Part shown: positions 39,034-51,384 of the stretch, piece by piece
Layout: the number at the start of each line of letters is the position of its first letter
Position numbering within the stretch: the first letter of the stretch is position 1
Made by a program: the position numbers and the translations under genes
Notes under the pieces: model-generated
What the model was told of the DNA's origin: nothing
The model's database searches: none
What the model saw: the letters and a program-made list of their open reading frames with translations, nothing else
Source: Archivesica marissinica
Lineage: Eukaryota > Mollusca > Bivalvia > Venerida > Vesicomyidae
DNA: 64,000 nucleotides
Reading direction: 5' to 3'
Assembly: GCA_014843695.1 (NCBI GenBank)
Contig: CM026387.1
Location: forward strand, 76,699,548-76,763,547

Positions 39034-42000
39034 GTTTGTGTGGTGAATATTGAGACAGGTGAAAACAAGTTTGTGTGGTGAATATTGAGACAGGTAAAAA
39101 CTAGTTGATGTGGTGAATATTGAGACAGGTGAAAACAAGTTGATGTGGTGAATATTGAGGCAGGTGAAAACTAGTTTGTGTGGTGAATATTGAGACAGGT
39201 GAAAACTAGTTGGTGTGGTGAATATTGAGGCAGGTGAAAATAGTTGGTGTGGTGAATATTGAGACAAGGTGACAAAAAAGTTTGTGTGAGATATTGGACA
39301 GGTGAAAACAAGTTTGTTGGTGATAGAAGCAGGTGAAAACTAGTTTGTTGGGAATATTGAGACAGCGTGAAAACAAGTTGTGTGCTGAATATGAGACAGG
39401 TGAAAAACTAGTTGATGTGGTGAAATTGAGAACAGGTGAAAAAAAGTTCTGTGTGGTGAATATTGAGACAGGTCGAAAATGTGTGTGGTGATATGAGACA
39501 GGTGAAACTAGTGTGTGTGGGAATATTGAGGAAGGTGAAAACTAAGTTTGTGTGGTGAATATTGAGACAGGTGAAAATAGTTGGTGTGGTGAATATGAGC
39601 AGGTGAAAACTAGTGTGTGGTGAATATTGAGACAGGTAAAAACTAGTTGATGTGGTGAATATTGAGACAGGTGAAAACAAGTTGATGTGGTGAATATTGA
39701 GGCAGGTGAAAACTAGTTTGTGTGGTGAATATTGAGACTGGTGAAAACTAGTTGGGGTGGTGAATATTGAGGCAGGTGAAAACTAGTTGGTGTGGTGAAT
39801 ATTGAGACAGGTGAAAACAAGTTTGTGTGATGAATATTGAGACAGGTGAAAACAAGTTTGTGTGGTGAATATTGAAGCAGGTGAAATCTAGTTTGTGTTG
39901 TGAATATTGAGACAGGTGAAAACAAGTTTGTGTGCTGAATATTGAGACAGGTGAAAACTAGTTGATGTGGTGAATATTGAGACAGGTGAAAACAAGTTTG
40001 TGTGGTGAATATTGAGACAGGTGAAAACTAGTTGGTGTGGTGCATATTGAGGCAGGTGCAATCTAGTGTGTGTGGTGAATATTGAGGCAGGTGAAAACTA
40101 GTTTGTGTGGTGAATATTGAGACAGGTGAAAACTAGTTGGGGTGGTGAATATTGAGGCAGGTGAAAACTAGTTGGTGTGGTGAATATTGAGACAGGTGAA
40201 AACAAGTTTGTGTGATGAATATTGAGACAGGTGAAAACAAGTTTGTGTGGTGAATATTGAAGCAGGTGAAATTTAGTTTGTGTTGTGAATATTGAGACAG
40301 GTGAAAACAAGTTTTTGTGGTGAATATTGAGACTGGTGAAAATCAGTTGATATGGTGAATATTGAGACAGGTGAAAACAAGTTTGTGTGGTGAATATTGA
40401 AGCAGGTGCAATCTAGTTTGTGGTGAATATTGAAGCAGGTGAAATCTAGTTTGTGTGGTGAATATTGAAGCAGGTGCAATCTAGTTTGTGTGGTGAATAT
40501 CGAAGCAGGTGAAATCTAGTTTGTGTGGTGAATATTGAAGCAGGTGCAATCTAGTGTGTGTGGTGAATATTGAAGCAGGTGCAATCTAGTTGGTGTGGTG
40601 CATATTGAGGCAGGTGCAATCTAGTGTGTGTGGTGAATATTGAAGCAGGTGCAATCTAGTTGGTGTGGTGAATATTGAGACAGGTGAAAACAAGTTTGTG
40701 TGGTGAATATTGAGACAGGTGAAAACAAGTTTGTGTGGTGAATATTGAGACAGGTAAAAACTAGTTGATGTGGTGAATATTGAGACAGGTGAAAACAAGT
40801 TGATGTGGTGAATATTGAGGCAGGTGAAAACTAGTTTGTGTTGTGAATATTGAGACAGGTGAAAACTAGTTTGTGTGGTGAATATTGAAGCAGGTGCAAT
40901 CTAGTTTGTGGTGAATATTGAAGCAGGTGAAATCTAGTTTGTGTGGTGAATATTGAAGCAGGTGCAATCTAGTTTTTGTGGTGAATATCGAAGCAGGTGA
41001 AATCTAGTTTGTGTGGTGAATATTGAAGCAGGTGCAATCTAGTGTGTGTGGTGAATATTGAAGCAGGTGCAATCTAGTTGGTGTGGTGCATATTGAGGCA
41101 GGTGCAATCTAGTGTGTGTGGTGAATATTGAAACAGGTGCAATCTAGTTGGTGTGGTGCATATTGAAGCAGGTGCAATCTAGTTTGTGGTGAATATTGAG
41201 ACAGGTGAAAACAAGTTTGTGTGGTGAATATTGAGACAGGTGAAAACAGTTGATTGGTGAATATTGAGACAGGTGAAAACAAGTTTGTGTGGTGAATATT
41301 GAAGCAGGTGCAATCTAGTTTGTGGGAATATGAAGAGTGAAATCTAGTTGGTGGTGAATATGAACAGTGAAAGTGTGTGGTGAATATGAAGCAGGTGAAA
41401 TCTAGTTTGTGTGGTGAATATTGAAGCAGGGCAATCTAGTTGGTGTGGTGCAATATTGAGGAGGTGAAAACTAGTTGTGTGTGAATATTGAGACAGGTGA
41501 AAACTAGTTGGTGTGGTGAATATTGAGACAGGTGAAAACAAGTTTGGTGGTGAATATTGAGACAGGTGAAAACTAGTTGATGTGGTGAATATTGAGACAG
41601 GTGAAAACAAGTTTGTGTGGTGAATATTGAGACAGGTGAAAACAAGTTTGTGTGGTGAATATTGAGACAGGTGAAAACAAGTTTGTGTGGTGAATATTGA
41701 GACAGGTAAAAACTAGTTGATGTGGTGAATATTGAGACAGGTGAAAACAAGTTGATGTGGTGAATATTGAGGCAGGTGAAAACTAGTTTGTGTTGTGAAT
41801 ATTGAGACAGGTGAAAACTAGTTTGTGTGGTGAATATTGAAGCAGGTGCAATCTAGTTTGTGTGGTGAATATTGAAGCAGGTGAAATCTAGTTTGTGTGG
41901 TGAATATTGAAGCAGGTGCAATCTAGTTTGTGTGGTGAATATTGAAGCAGGTGAAATTAGTTTGTGTGGTGAATTTAGACAGGTGCAATTAGTTTGAATG

Positions 42001-45000
42001 AGTATTGTGTGGTAATATTGAAGCAGGTGAAATCTAGTTGGTGTGGTGAATATTGAGGCAGGTGAAAACTAGTTGGTGTGGTGAATATTGAGACAGGTGA
42101 AAACTAGTTGTGTGTGAATATTGAGACAGGTGAAAACAAGTTTGTGTGGTGAATATTGAGACAGGTGAAAACAAGTTTGTGTGGTGAATATTGAGACAGG
42201 TGAAAACAAGTTTGTGTGGTGAATATTGAGACAGGTGAAAACAAGTTGTGTGGTGAATATTGAGAGGTGAAAACAAGTTTGTGTGGTGAATATTGAGACA
42301 GGTGAAAACTAGTTTGTGTGGTGAATATTGAGACAGGTGAAAACTAGTTGATGTGGTGAATATTGAGGCAGGTGAAAACTAGTTTGTGTGGTGAATATTG
42401 AGACAGGTGAAAACTAGTTTGTGTGGTGAATATTGAAGCAGGTGCAATCTAGTTTGTGTGGTGAATATTGAGGCAGGTGAAAACTAGTTGGTGTGGTGAA
42501 TATTGAGACAGGTGAAAACAAGTTTGTGTGGTGAATATTGAGACAGGTGAAAACTAGTTGATGTGGTGAATATTGAGACAGGTGAAAACAAGTTTGTGTG
42601 GTGAATATTGAGACAGGTGAAAACAAGTTTGTGTGGTGAATATTGAGACAGGTGAAAACAAGTTTGTGTGGTGAATATTGAGACAGGTAAAAACTAGTTG
42701 ATGTGGTGAATATTGAGACAGGTGAAAACAAGTTGATGTGGTGAATATTGAGGCAGGTGAAAACTAGTTTGTGTTGTGAATATTGAGACAGGTGAAAACT
42801 AGTTTGTGTGGTGAATATTGAAGCAGTTGCAATCTAGTTTGTGTGGTGAATATTGAAGCAGGTGAAATCTAGTTTGTGTGGTGAATATTGAAGCAGGTGC
42901 AATCTAGTTTGTGTGGTGAATATCGAAGCAGGTGAAATCTAGTTTGTGTGGTGAATATTGAAGCAGGTGCAATCTAGTGTGTGGTGAATATTGAAGCAGG
43001 TGCAATCTAGTTGGTGTGGTGCATATTGAGGCAGGTGCAATCTAGTGTGTGTGGTGAATATTGAAGCAGGTGAAATCTAGTTGGTGTGGTGAATATTGAA
43101 GCAGGTGAAATCTAGTTTGTGTTGTGAATATTGAGACAGGTGAAAACAAGTTTTTGTGGTGAATATTGAGACAGGTGAAAATCAGTTGATGTGGTGAATA
43201 TTGAGACAGGTGAAAACAAGTTTGTGTGGTGAATATTGAAGCAGGTGCAATCTAGTTTGTGGTGAATATTGAAGCAGGTGAAATCTAGTTTGTGTGGTGA
43301 ATATTGAAGCAGGTGCAATCTAGTTTGTGTGGTGAATATCGAAGCAGGTGAAATCTAGTTTGTGTGGTGAATATTGAAGCAGGTGCAATCTAGTTGGTGT
43401 GGTGCATATTGAGCAGGTGAAAACTAGTTTGTGTTGTGAATATTGAGACAGGTGAAAACTAGTTGGTGTGGTGAATATTGAGACAGGTGAAAACAAGTTT
43501 GTGTGGTGAATATTGAGACAGGTGAAAACTAGTTGATGTGGTGAATATTGAGACAGGTGAAAACAAGTTTGTGTGGTGAATATTGAGACAGGTGAAAACA
43601 AGTTTGTGTGGTGAATATTGAGACAGGTGAAAACAAGTTTGTGTGGTGAATATTGAGACAGGTAAAAACTAGTTGATGTGGTGAATATTGAGACAGGTGA
43701 AAACAAGTTGATGTGGTGAATATTGAGGCAGGTGAAAACTAGTTTGTGTTGTGAATATTGAGACAGGTGAAAACTAGTTTGTGTGGTGAATATTGAAGCA
43801 GTTGCAATCTAGTTTGTGTGGTGAATATTGAAGCAGGTGAAATCTAGTTTGTGTGGTGAATATTGAAGCAGGTGCAATCTAGTTTGTGTGGTGAATATCG
43901 AAGCAGGTGAAATCTAGTTTGTGTGGTGAATATTGAAGCAGGTGCAATCTAGTTGGTGTGGTGCATATTGAGGCAGGTGCAATCTAGTGTGTGTGGTGAA
44001 TATTGAAGCAGGTGCAATCTAGTTTGTGTGGTGAATATTGAGACAGGTGAAAACTAGTTGGTGTGGTGAATATTGAGACAGGTGAAAACAAGTTTGTGTG
44101 GTGAATATTGAGACAGGTGAAAACAAGTTTGTGTGGTGAATATTGAGACAGGTGAAAACAAGTTTGTGTGGTGAATATTGAGACAGGTGAAAACAAGTTT
44201 GTGTGGTGAATATTGAGACAGGTAAAAACTAGTTGATGTGGTGAATATTGAGACAGGTGAAAACAAGTTGATGTGGTGAATATTGAGGCAGGTGAAAACT
44301 AGTTTGTGTTGTGAATATTGAGACAGGTGAAAACTAGTTTGTGTGGTGAATATTGAAGCAGTTGCAATCTAGTTTGTGTGGTGAATATTGAAGCAGGTGA
44401 AATCTAGTTTGTGTGGTGAATATTGAAGCAGGTGCAATCTAGTTTGTGTGGTGAATATCGAAGCAGGTGAAATCTAGTTTGTGTGGTGAATATTGAAGCA
44501 GGTGCAATCTAGTGTGTGTGGTGAATATTGAAGCAGGTGCAATCTAGTTGGTGTGGTGCATATTGAGGCAGGTGCAATCTAGTGGTGTGGTGAATATTGA
44601 AGCAGGTGCAATCTAGTTGGTGTGGTGCATATTGAGGCAGGTGAAAACTAGTTTGTGTTGTGAATATTGAGACAGGTGAAAACTAGTTGGTGTGGTGAAT
44701 ATTGAGACAGGTGAAAACAAGTTTGTGTGGTGAATATTGAGACAGGTGAAAACTAGTTGATGTGGTGAATATTGAGACAGGTGAAAACAAGTTTGTGTGG
44801 TGAATATTGAGACAGGTGAAAACAAGTTTGTGTGGTGAATATTGAGACAGGTGAAAACAAGTTTGTGTGGTGAATATTGAGACAGGTAAAAACTAGTTGA
44901 TGTGGTGAATATTGAGACAGGTGAAAACAAGTTGATGTGGTGAATATTGAGGCAGGTGAAAACTAGTTTGTGTTGTGAATATTGAGACAGGTGAAAACTA

Positions 45001-48000
45001 GTTTGTGTGGTGAATATCGAAGCAGGTGAAATCTAGTTTGTGTGGTGAATATTGAAGCAGGTGCAATCTAGTGTGTGTGGTGAATATTGAAGCAGGTGCA
45101 ATCTAGTTGGTGTGGTGCATATTGAGGCAGGTGCAATCTAGTGTGTGTGGTGAATATTGAAGCAGGTGCAATCTAGTTGGTGTGGTGCATATTGAGGCAG
45201 GTGAAAACTAGTTTGTGTTGTGAATATTGAGACAGGTGAAAACTAGTTGATGTGGTGAATATTGAGACAGGTGAAAACAAGTTTGTGTGGTGAATATTGA
45301 GACAGGTGAAAACAAGTTTGTGTGGTGAATATTGAGACAGGTGAAAACAAGTTTGTGTGGTGAATATTGAGACAGGTAAAAACTAGTTGATGTGGTGAAT
45401 ATTGAGACAGGTGAAAACAAGTTGATGTGGTGAATATTGAGGCAGGTGAAAACTAGTTTGTGTGGTGAATATTGAGACAGGTGAAAACTAGTTGGGGTGG
45501 TGAATATTGAGGCAGGTGAAAACTAGTTGGTGTGGTGAATATTGAGACAGGTGAAAACAAGTTTGTGTGATGAATATTGAGACAGGTGAAAACAAGTTTG
45601 TGTGGTGAATATTGAAGCAGGTGAAATCTAGTTTGTGTTGTGAATATTGAGACAGGTGAAAACAAGTTTGTGTGCTGAATATTGAGACAGGTGAAAACTA
45701 GTTGATGTGGTGAATATTGAGACAGGTGAAAACAAGTTTGTGTGGTGAATATTGAGACAGGTGAAAACTAGTTGGTGTGGTGCATATTGAGGCAGGTGCA
45801 ATCTAGTGTGTGTGGTGAATATTGAGACAGGTGAAAACTAGTTGGTGTGGTGAATATTGAGGCAGGTGAAAACTAGTTGGTGTGGTGAATATTGAGACAG
45901 GTGAAAACAAGTTTGTGTGGTGAATATTGAGACAGGTGAAAACAAGTTTGTGTGGTGAATATTGAGACAGGTGAAAATCAGTTGATGTGGTGAATATTGA
46001 GACAGGTGAAAACAAGTTGATGTGGTGAATATTGAGGCAGGTGAAAACTAGTTTGTGTTGTGAATATTGAGACAGGTGAAAACTAGTTTGTGTGGTGAAT
46101 ATTGAAGCAGTTGCAATCTAGTTTGTGTGGTGAATATTGAAGCAGGTGAAATCTAGTTTGTGTGGTGAATATTGAAGCAGGTGAAATCTAGTTTGTGTGG
46201 TGAATATTGAAGCAGGTGCAATCTAGTTTGTGTGGTGAATATCGAAGCAGGTGAAATCTAGATTGTGTGGTGAATATTGAAGCAGGTGCAATCTAGTGTG
46301 TGTGGTGAATATTGAAGCAGGTGCAATCTAGTTGGTGTGGTGCATATTGAGGCAGGTGCAATCTAGTGTGTGTGGTGAATATTGAAGCAGGTGCAATCTA
46401 GTTGGTGTGGTGCATATTGAGGCAGGTGAAAACTAGTTTGTGTTGTGAATATTGAGACAGGTGAAAACTAGTTGATGTGGTGAATATTGAGACAGGTGAA
46501 AACAAGTTTGTGTGGTGAATATTGAGACAGGTGAAAACAGGTTTGTGTGGTGAATATTGAGACAGGTGAAAACAAGTTTGTGTGGTGAATATTGAGACAG
46601 GTAAAAACTAGTTGATGTGGTGAATATTGAGACAGGTGAAAACAAGTTGATGTGGTGAATATTGAGGCAGGTGAAAACTAGTTGATGTGGTGAATATTGA
46701 GACAGGTGAAAACAAGTTTGTGTGGTGAATATTGAGACAGGTGAAAACTAGTTGGGGTGGTGAATATTGAGGCAGGTGAAAACTAGTTGGTGTGGTGAAT
46801 ATTGAGACAGGTGAAAACAAGTTTGTGTGATGAATATTGAGACAGGTGAAAACAAGTTTGTGTGGTGAATATTGAAGCAGGTGAAATCTAGTTTGTGTTG
46901 TGAATATTGAGACAGGTGAAAACAAGTTTGTGTGCTGAATATTGAGACAGGTGAAAACTATTTGATGTGGTGAATATTGAGACAGGTGAAAACAAGTTTG
47001 TGTGGTGAATATTGAGACAGGTGAAAACTAGTTGGTGTGGTGCATATTGAGGCAGGTGCAATCTAGTGTGTGTTGTGAATATTGAAGCAGGTGCAATCTA
47101 GTTGGTGTGGTGAATATTGAGGCAGGTGAAAACTAGTTTGTGTTGTGAATATTGAGACAGGTGAAAACTAGTTGATGTGGTGAATATTGAGACAGGTGAA
47201 AACAAGTTTGTGTGGTGAATATTGAGACAGGTGAAAACAAGTTTGTGTGGTGAATATTGAGACAGGTGAAAACAAGTTTGTGTGGTGAATATTGAGACAG
47301 GTAAAAACTAGTTGATGTGGTGAATATTGAGACAGGTGAAAACAAGTTGATGTGGTGAATATTGAGGCAGGTGAAAACTAGTTTGTGTTGTGAATATTGA
47401 GACAGGTGAAAACTAGTTTGTGTGGTGAATATTGAAGCAGGTGCAATCTAGTTTGTGGTGAATATTGAAGCAGGTGAAATCTAGTTTGTGTGGTGAATAT
47501 TGAAGCAGGTGCAATCTAGTTTGTGTGGTGAATATTGAAGCAGGTGAAATCTAGTTGGTGTGGTGCATATTGAGGCAGGTGAAAACTAGTTTGTGTTGTG
47601 AATATTGAGACAGGTGAAAACTAGTTGGTGTGGTGAATATTGAGACAGGTGAAAACAAGTTTGTGTGGTGAATATTGAGACAGGTGAAAACTAGTTGATG
47701 TGGTGAATATTGAGACAGGTGAAAACAAGTTTGTGTGGTGAATATTGAGACAGGTGAAAACAAGTTTGTGTGGTGAATATTGAGACAGGTGAAAACAAGT
47801 TTGTGTGGTGAATATTGAGACAGGTGAAAACTAGTTTGTGTGGTGAATATTGAGACAGGTGAAAACAAGTTTGTGTGGTGAATATTGAGACAGGTGAAAA
47901 CAAGTTTGTGTGGTGAATATTGAGACAGGTAAAAACTAGTTGATGTGGTGAATATTGAGACAGGTGAAAACAAGTTGATGTGGTGAATATTGAGGCAGGT

Positions 48001-51000
48001 GAAAACTAGTTTGTGTGGTGAATATTGAGACAGGTGAAAACTAGTTGGGGTGGTGAATATTGAGGCAGGTGAAAACTAGTTGGTGTGGTGAATATTGAGA
48101 CAGGTGAAAACAAGTTTGTGTGATGAATATTGAGACAGGTGAAAACAAGTTTGTGTGGTGAATATTGAAGCAGGTGAAATCTAGTTTGTGTTGTGAATAT
48201 TGAGACAGGTGAAAACAAGTTTTGTGGTGAATATTGAGACAGGTGAAAACCAGTTGATGTGGTGAATATTGAGACAGGTGAAAACAAGTTTGTGTGGTGA
48301 ATATTGAAGCAGGTGCAATCTAGTTTGTGGTGAATATTGAAGCAGGTGAAATCTAGTTTGTGTGGTGAATATTGAAGCAGGTGCAATCTAGTTTGTGTGG
48401 TGAATATCGAAGCAGGTGAAATCTAGTTTGTGTGGTGAATATTGAAGCAGGTGCAATCTAGTTGGTGTGGTGAATATTGAGGCAGGTGAAATCTAGTTTG
48501 TGTGGTGAATATTGAAGCAGGTGCAATCTAGTTTGTGTGGTGAATATTGAAGCAGGTGAAATCTAGTTGGTGTGGTGCATATTGAGGCAGGTGAAAACTA
48601 GTTTGTGTTGTGAATATTGAGACAGGTGAAAACTAGTTGGTGTGGTGAATATTGAGACAGGTGAAAACAAGTTTGTGTGGTGAATATTGAGACAGGTGAA
48701 AACTAGTTGATGTGGTGAATATTGAGACAGGTGAAAACAAGTTTGTGTGGTGAATATTGAGACAGGTGAAAACAAGTTTGTGTGGTGAATATTGAGACAG
48801 GTGAAAACAAGTTTGTGTGGTGAATATTGAGACAGGTGAAAACTAGTTTGTGTGGTGAATATTGAGACAGGTGAAAACAAGTTTGTGTGGTGAATATTGA
48901 GACAGGTGAAAACAAGTTTGTGTGGTGAATATTGAGACAGGTAAAAACTAGTTGATGTGGTGAATATTGAGACAGGTGAAAACAAGTTGATGTGGTGAAT
49001 ATTGAGGCAGGTGAAAACTAGTTTGTGTGGTGAATATTGAGACAGGTGAAAACTAGTTGGGGTGGTGAATATTGAGGCAGGTGAAAACTAGTTGGTGTGG
49101 TGAATATTGAGACAGGTGAAAACAAGTTTGTGTGATGAATATTGAGACAGGTGAAAACAAGTTTGTGTGGTGAATATTGAAGCAGGTGAAATCTAGTTTG
49201 TGTTGTGAATATTGAGACAGGTGAAAACAAGTTTTTGTGGTGAATATTGAGACAGGTGAAAACCAGTTGATGTGGTGAATATTGAGACAGGTGAAAACAA
49301 GTTTGTGTGGTGAATATTGAAGCAGGTGCAATCTAGTTTGTGGTGAATATTGAAGCAGGTGAAATCTAGTTTGTGTGGTGAATATTGAAGCAGGTGCAAT
49401 CTAGTTTGTGTGGTGAATATCGAAGCAGGTGAAATCTAGTTTGTGTGGTGAATATTGAAGCAGGTGCAATCTAGTTGGTGTGGTGCATATTGAGGCAGGT
49501 GAAAACTAGTTTGTGTTGTGAATATTGAGACAGGTGAAAACTAGTTGGTGTGGTGAATATTGAGACAGGTGAAAACAAGTTTGTGTGGTGAATATTGAGA
49601 CAGGTGAAAACTAGTTGATGTGGTGAATATTGAGACAGGTGAAAACAAGTTTGTGTGGTGAATATTGAGACAGGTGAAAACAAGTTTGTGTGGTGAATAT
49701 TGAGACAGGTAAAAACTAGTTGATGTGGTGAATATTGAGACAGGTGAAAACAAGTTGATGTGGTGAATATTGAGGCAGGTGAAAACTAGTTTGTGTTGTG
49801 AATATTGAGACAGGTGAAAACTAGTTTGTGTGGTGAATATTGAAGCAGTTGCAATCTAGTTTGTGTGGTGAATATTGAAGCAGGTGAAATCTAGTTTGTG
49901 TGGTGAATATTGAAGCAGGTGCAATCTAGTTTGTGTGGTGAATATCGAAGCAGGTGAAATCTAGTTTGTGTGGTGAATATTGAAGCAGGTGCAATCTAGT
50001 GTGTGTGGTGAATATTGAAGCAGGTGCAATCTAGTTGGTGTGGTGCATATTGAGGCAGGTGCAATCTAGTGTGTGTGTGGTGAATATTGAAGCAGGTGCA
50101 ATCTAGTTGGTGTGGTGCATATTGAGGCAGGTGAAAACTAGTTTGTGTTGTGAATATTGAGACAGGTGAAAACTAGTTGGTGTGGTGAATATTGAGACAG
50201 GTGAAAACAAGTTTGTGTGGTGAATATTGAGACAGGTGAAAACTAGTTGATGTGGTGAATATTGAGACAGGTGAAAACAAGTTTGTGTGGTGAATATTGA
50301 GACAGGTGAAAACAAGTTTGTGTGGTGAATATTGAGACAGGTGAAAACAAGTTTGTGTGGTGAATAGTGAGACAGGTAAAAACTAGTTGATGTGGTGAAT
50401 ATTGAGACAGGTGAAAACAAGTTGATGTGGTGAATATTGAGGCAGGTGAAAACTAGTTTGTGTTGTGAATATTGAGACAGGTGAAAACTAGTTTGTGTGG
50501 TGAATATTGAAGCAGGTGCAATCTAGTTTGTGTGGTGAATATTGAAGCAGGTGAAATCTAGTTTGTGTGGTGAATATTGAAGCAGGTGCAATCTAGTTTG
50601 TGTGGTGAATATCAAAGCAGGTGAAATCTAGTTTTGTGGTGAATATTGAAGCAGGTGCAATCTAGTTTGTGTGGTGAATATTGAAGCAGGTGCAATCTAG
50701 TTGGTGTGGTGCATATTGAGGCAGGTGCAATTTAGTTGGTGTGGTGAATATTGAGGCAGGTGAAATCTAGTTTGTGTGGTGAATATTGAAGCAGGTGAAA
50801 ACTAGTTGGTGTGGTGCATATTGAGGCAGGTGCAATCTAGTTGGTGTGGTGAATATTGAGGCAGGTGAAATCTAATTTGTGTGGTGAATATTGAAGCAGG
50901 TTTAAACTAGTTTGTGTTGTGAATATTGAGACAGGTGAAAACTAGTTGGTGTGGTGAATATTGAGACAGGTGAAAACTAGTTGATGTGGTGAATATTGAG

Positions 51001-51225
51001 GCAGGTGAAATCTAGTTTGTGTGGTGAATATTGAAGCAGGTGAAAACAAGTTTGTGTGGTGAATATTGAGACAGGTGAAAACTAGTTGATGTGGTGAATA
51101 TTGAGACAGGTGAAAACTATTTGGTGTGGTGAATATTGAAGCAGGTGAAAACTAGTTGGTGTGGTGAATATTGAAGCAGGTGAAATCTAGTTGGTGTGCA
51201 TATTATGGCAGGTGCAAATTGGTGT
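39034..51225. repeat. Satellite array, 35-bp unit, 12.2 kb, higher-order
   Basis: About 350 copies of GTTTGTGTGGTGAATATTGA, GACAGGTGAAAACAA, with variants GAAGCAGGTGCAATCTA, GTTGATG, GTTGGTG. One rare variant, CAGGTAAAAACTAGTTGATG, occurs about once every 0.5-1.2 kb. Blocks such as 47551-47973 and 48563-48985 appear identical 1012 bp apart. The region 39250-39650 and 41330-41480 has many single-base losses. Frames on the minus strand are artefacts. Confidence 0.97.
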
Positions 51226-51286
51226 TGTGCATATTGTGAAAGATGCAGTGTGTGGTTGCTTGGGGATTGAAGTGTAAATATGATAC

Positions 51287-51384
51287 CTCATCCCTGCTGC
51301 AGACGGTCACTTTATCACAATCTCCCGGTGACACCGTTCCCTTCTGACAATTAAAACACACAGCGCCATGGTCACCTGGAAGAG
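51287..51384 (-). CDS. Ly6-like gene exon 5, start of LU domain 2
   Basis: Acceptor TTATTTCAG|CTC, donor GATGAG|GTATCA. Encodes (S)LPGDHGAVCFNCQKGTVS then PGDCDKVTVCSRDE. Last exon of this gene found in the window; the 35-bp array begins 60 bp further on. Confidence 0.8.

Noticed and set aside
39408..50420. Many minus-strand frames starting MFSPVSIFTT
   Set aside because: 35-bp array; identical short peptides repeat and stop at unit variants.
39034..51225. Donor-like CAGGTGAAAA in every 35-bp unit
   Set aside because: Also antisense to the genes in the window and not joined to an exon end.
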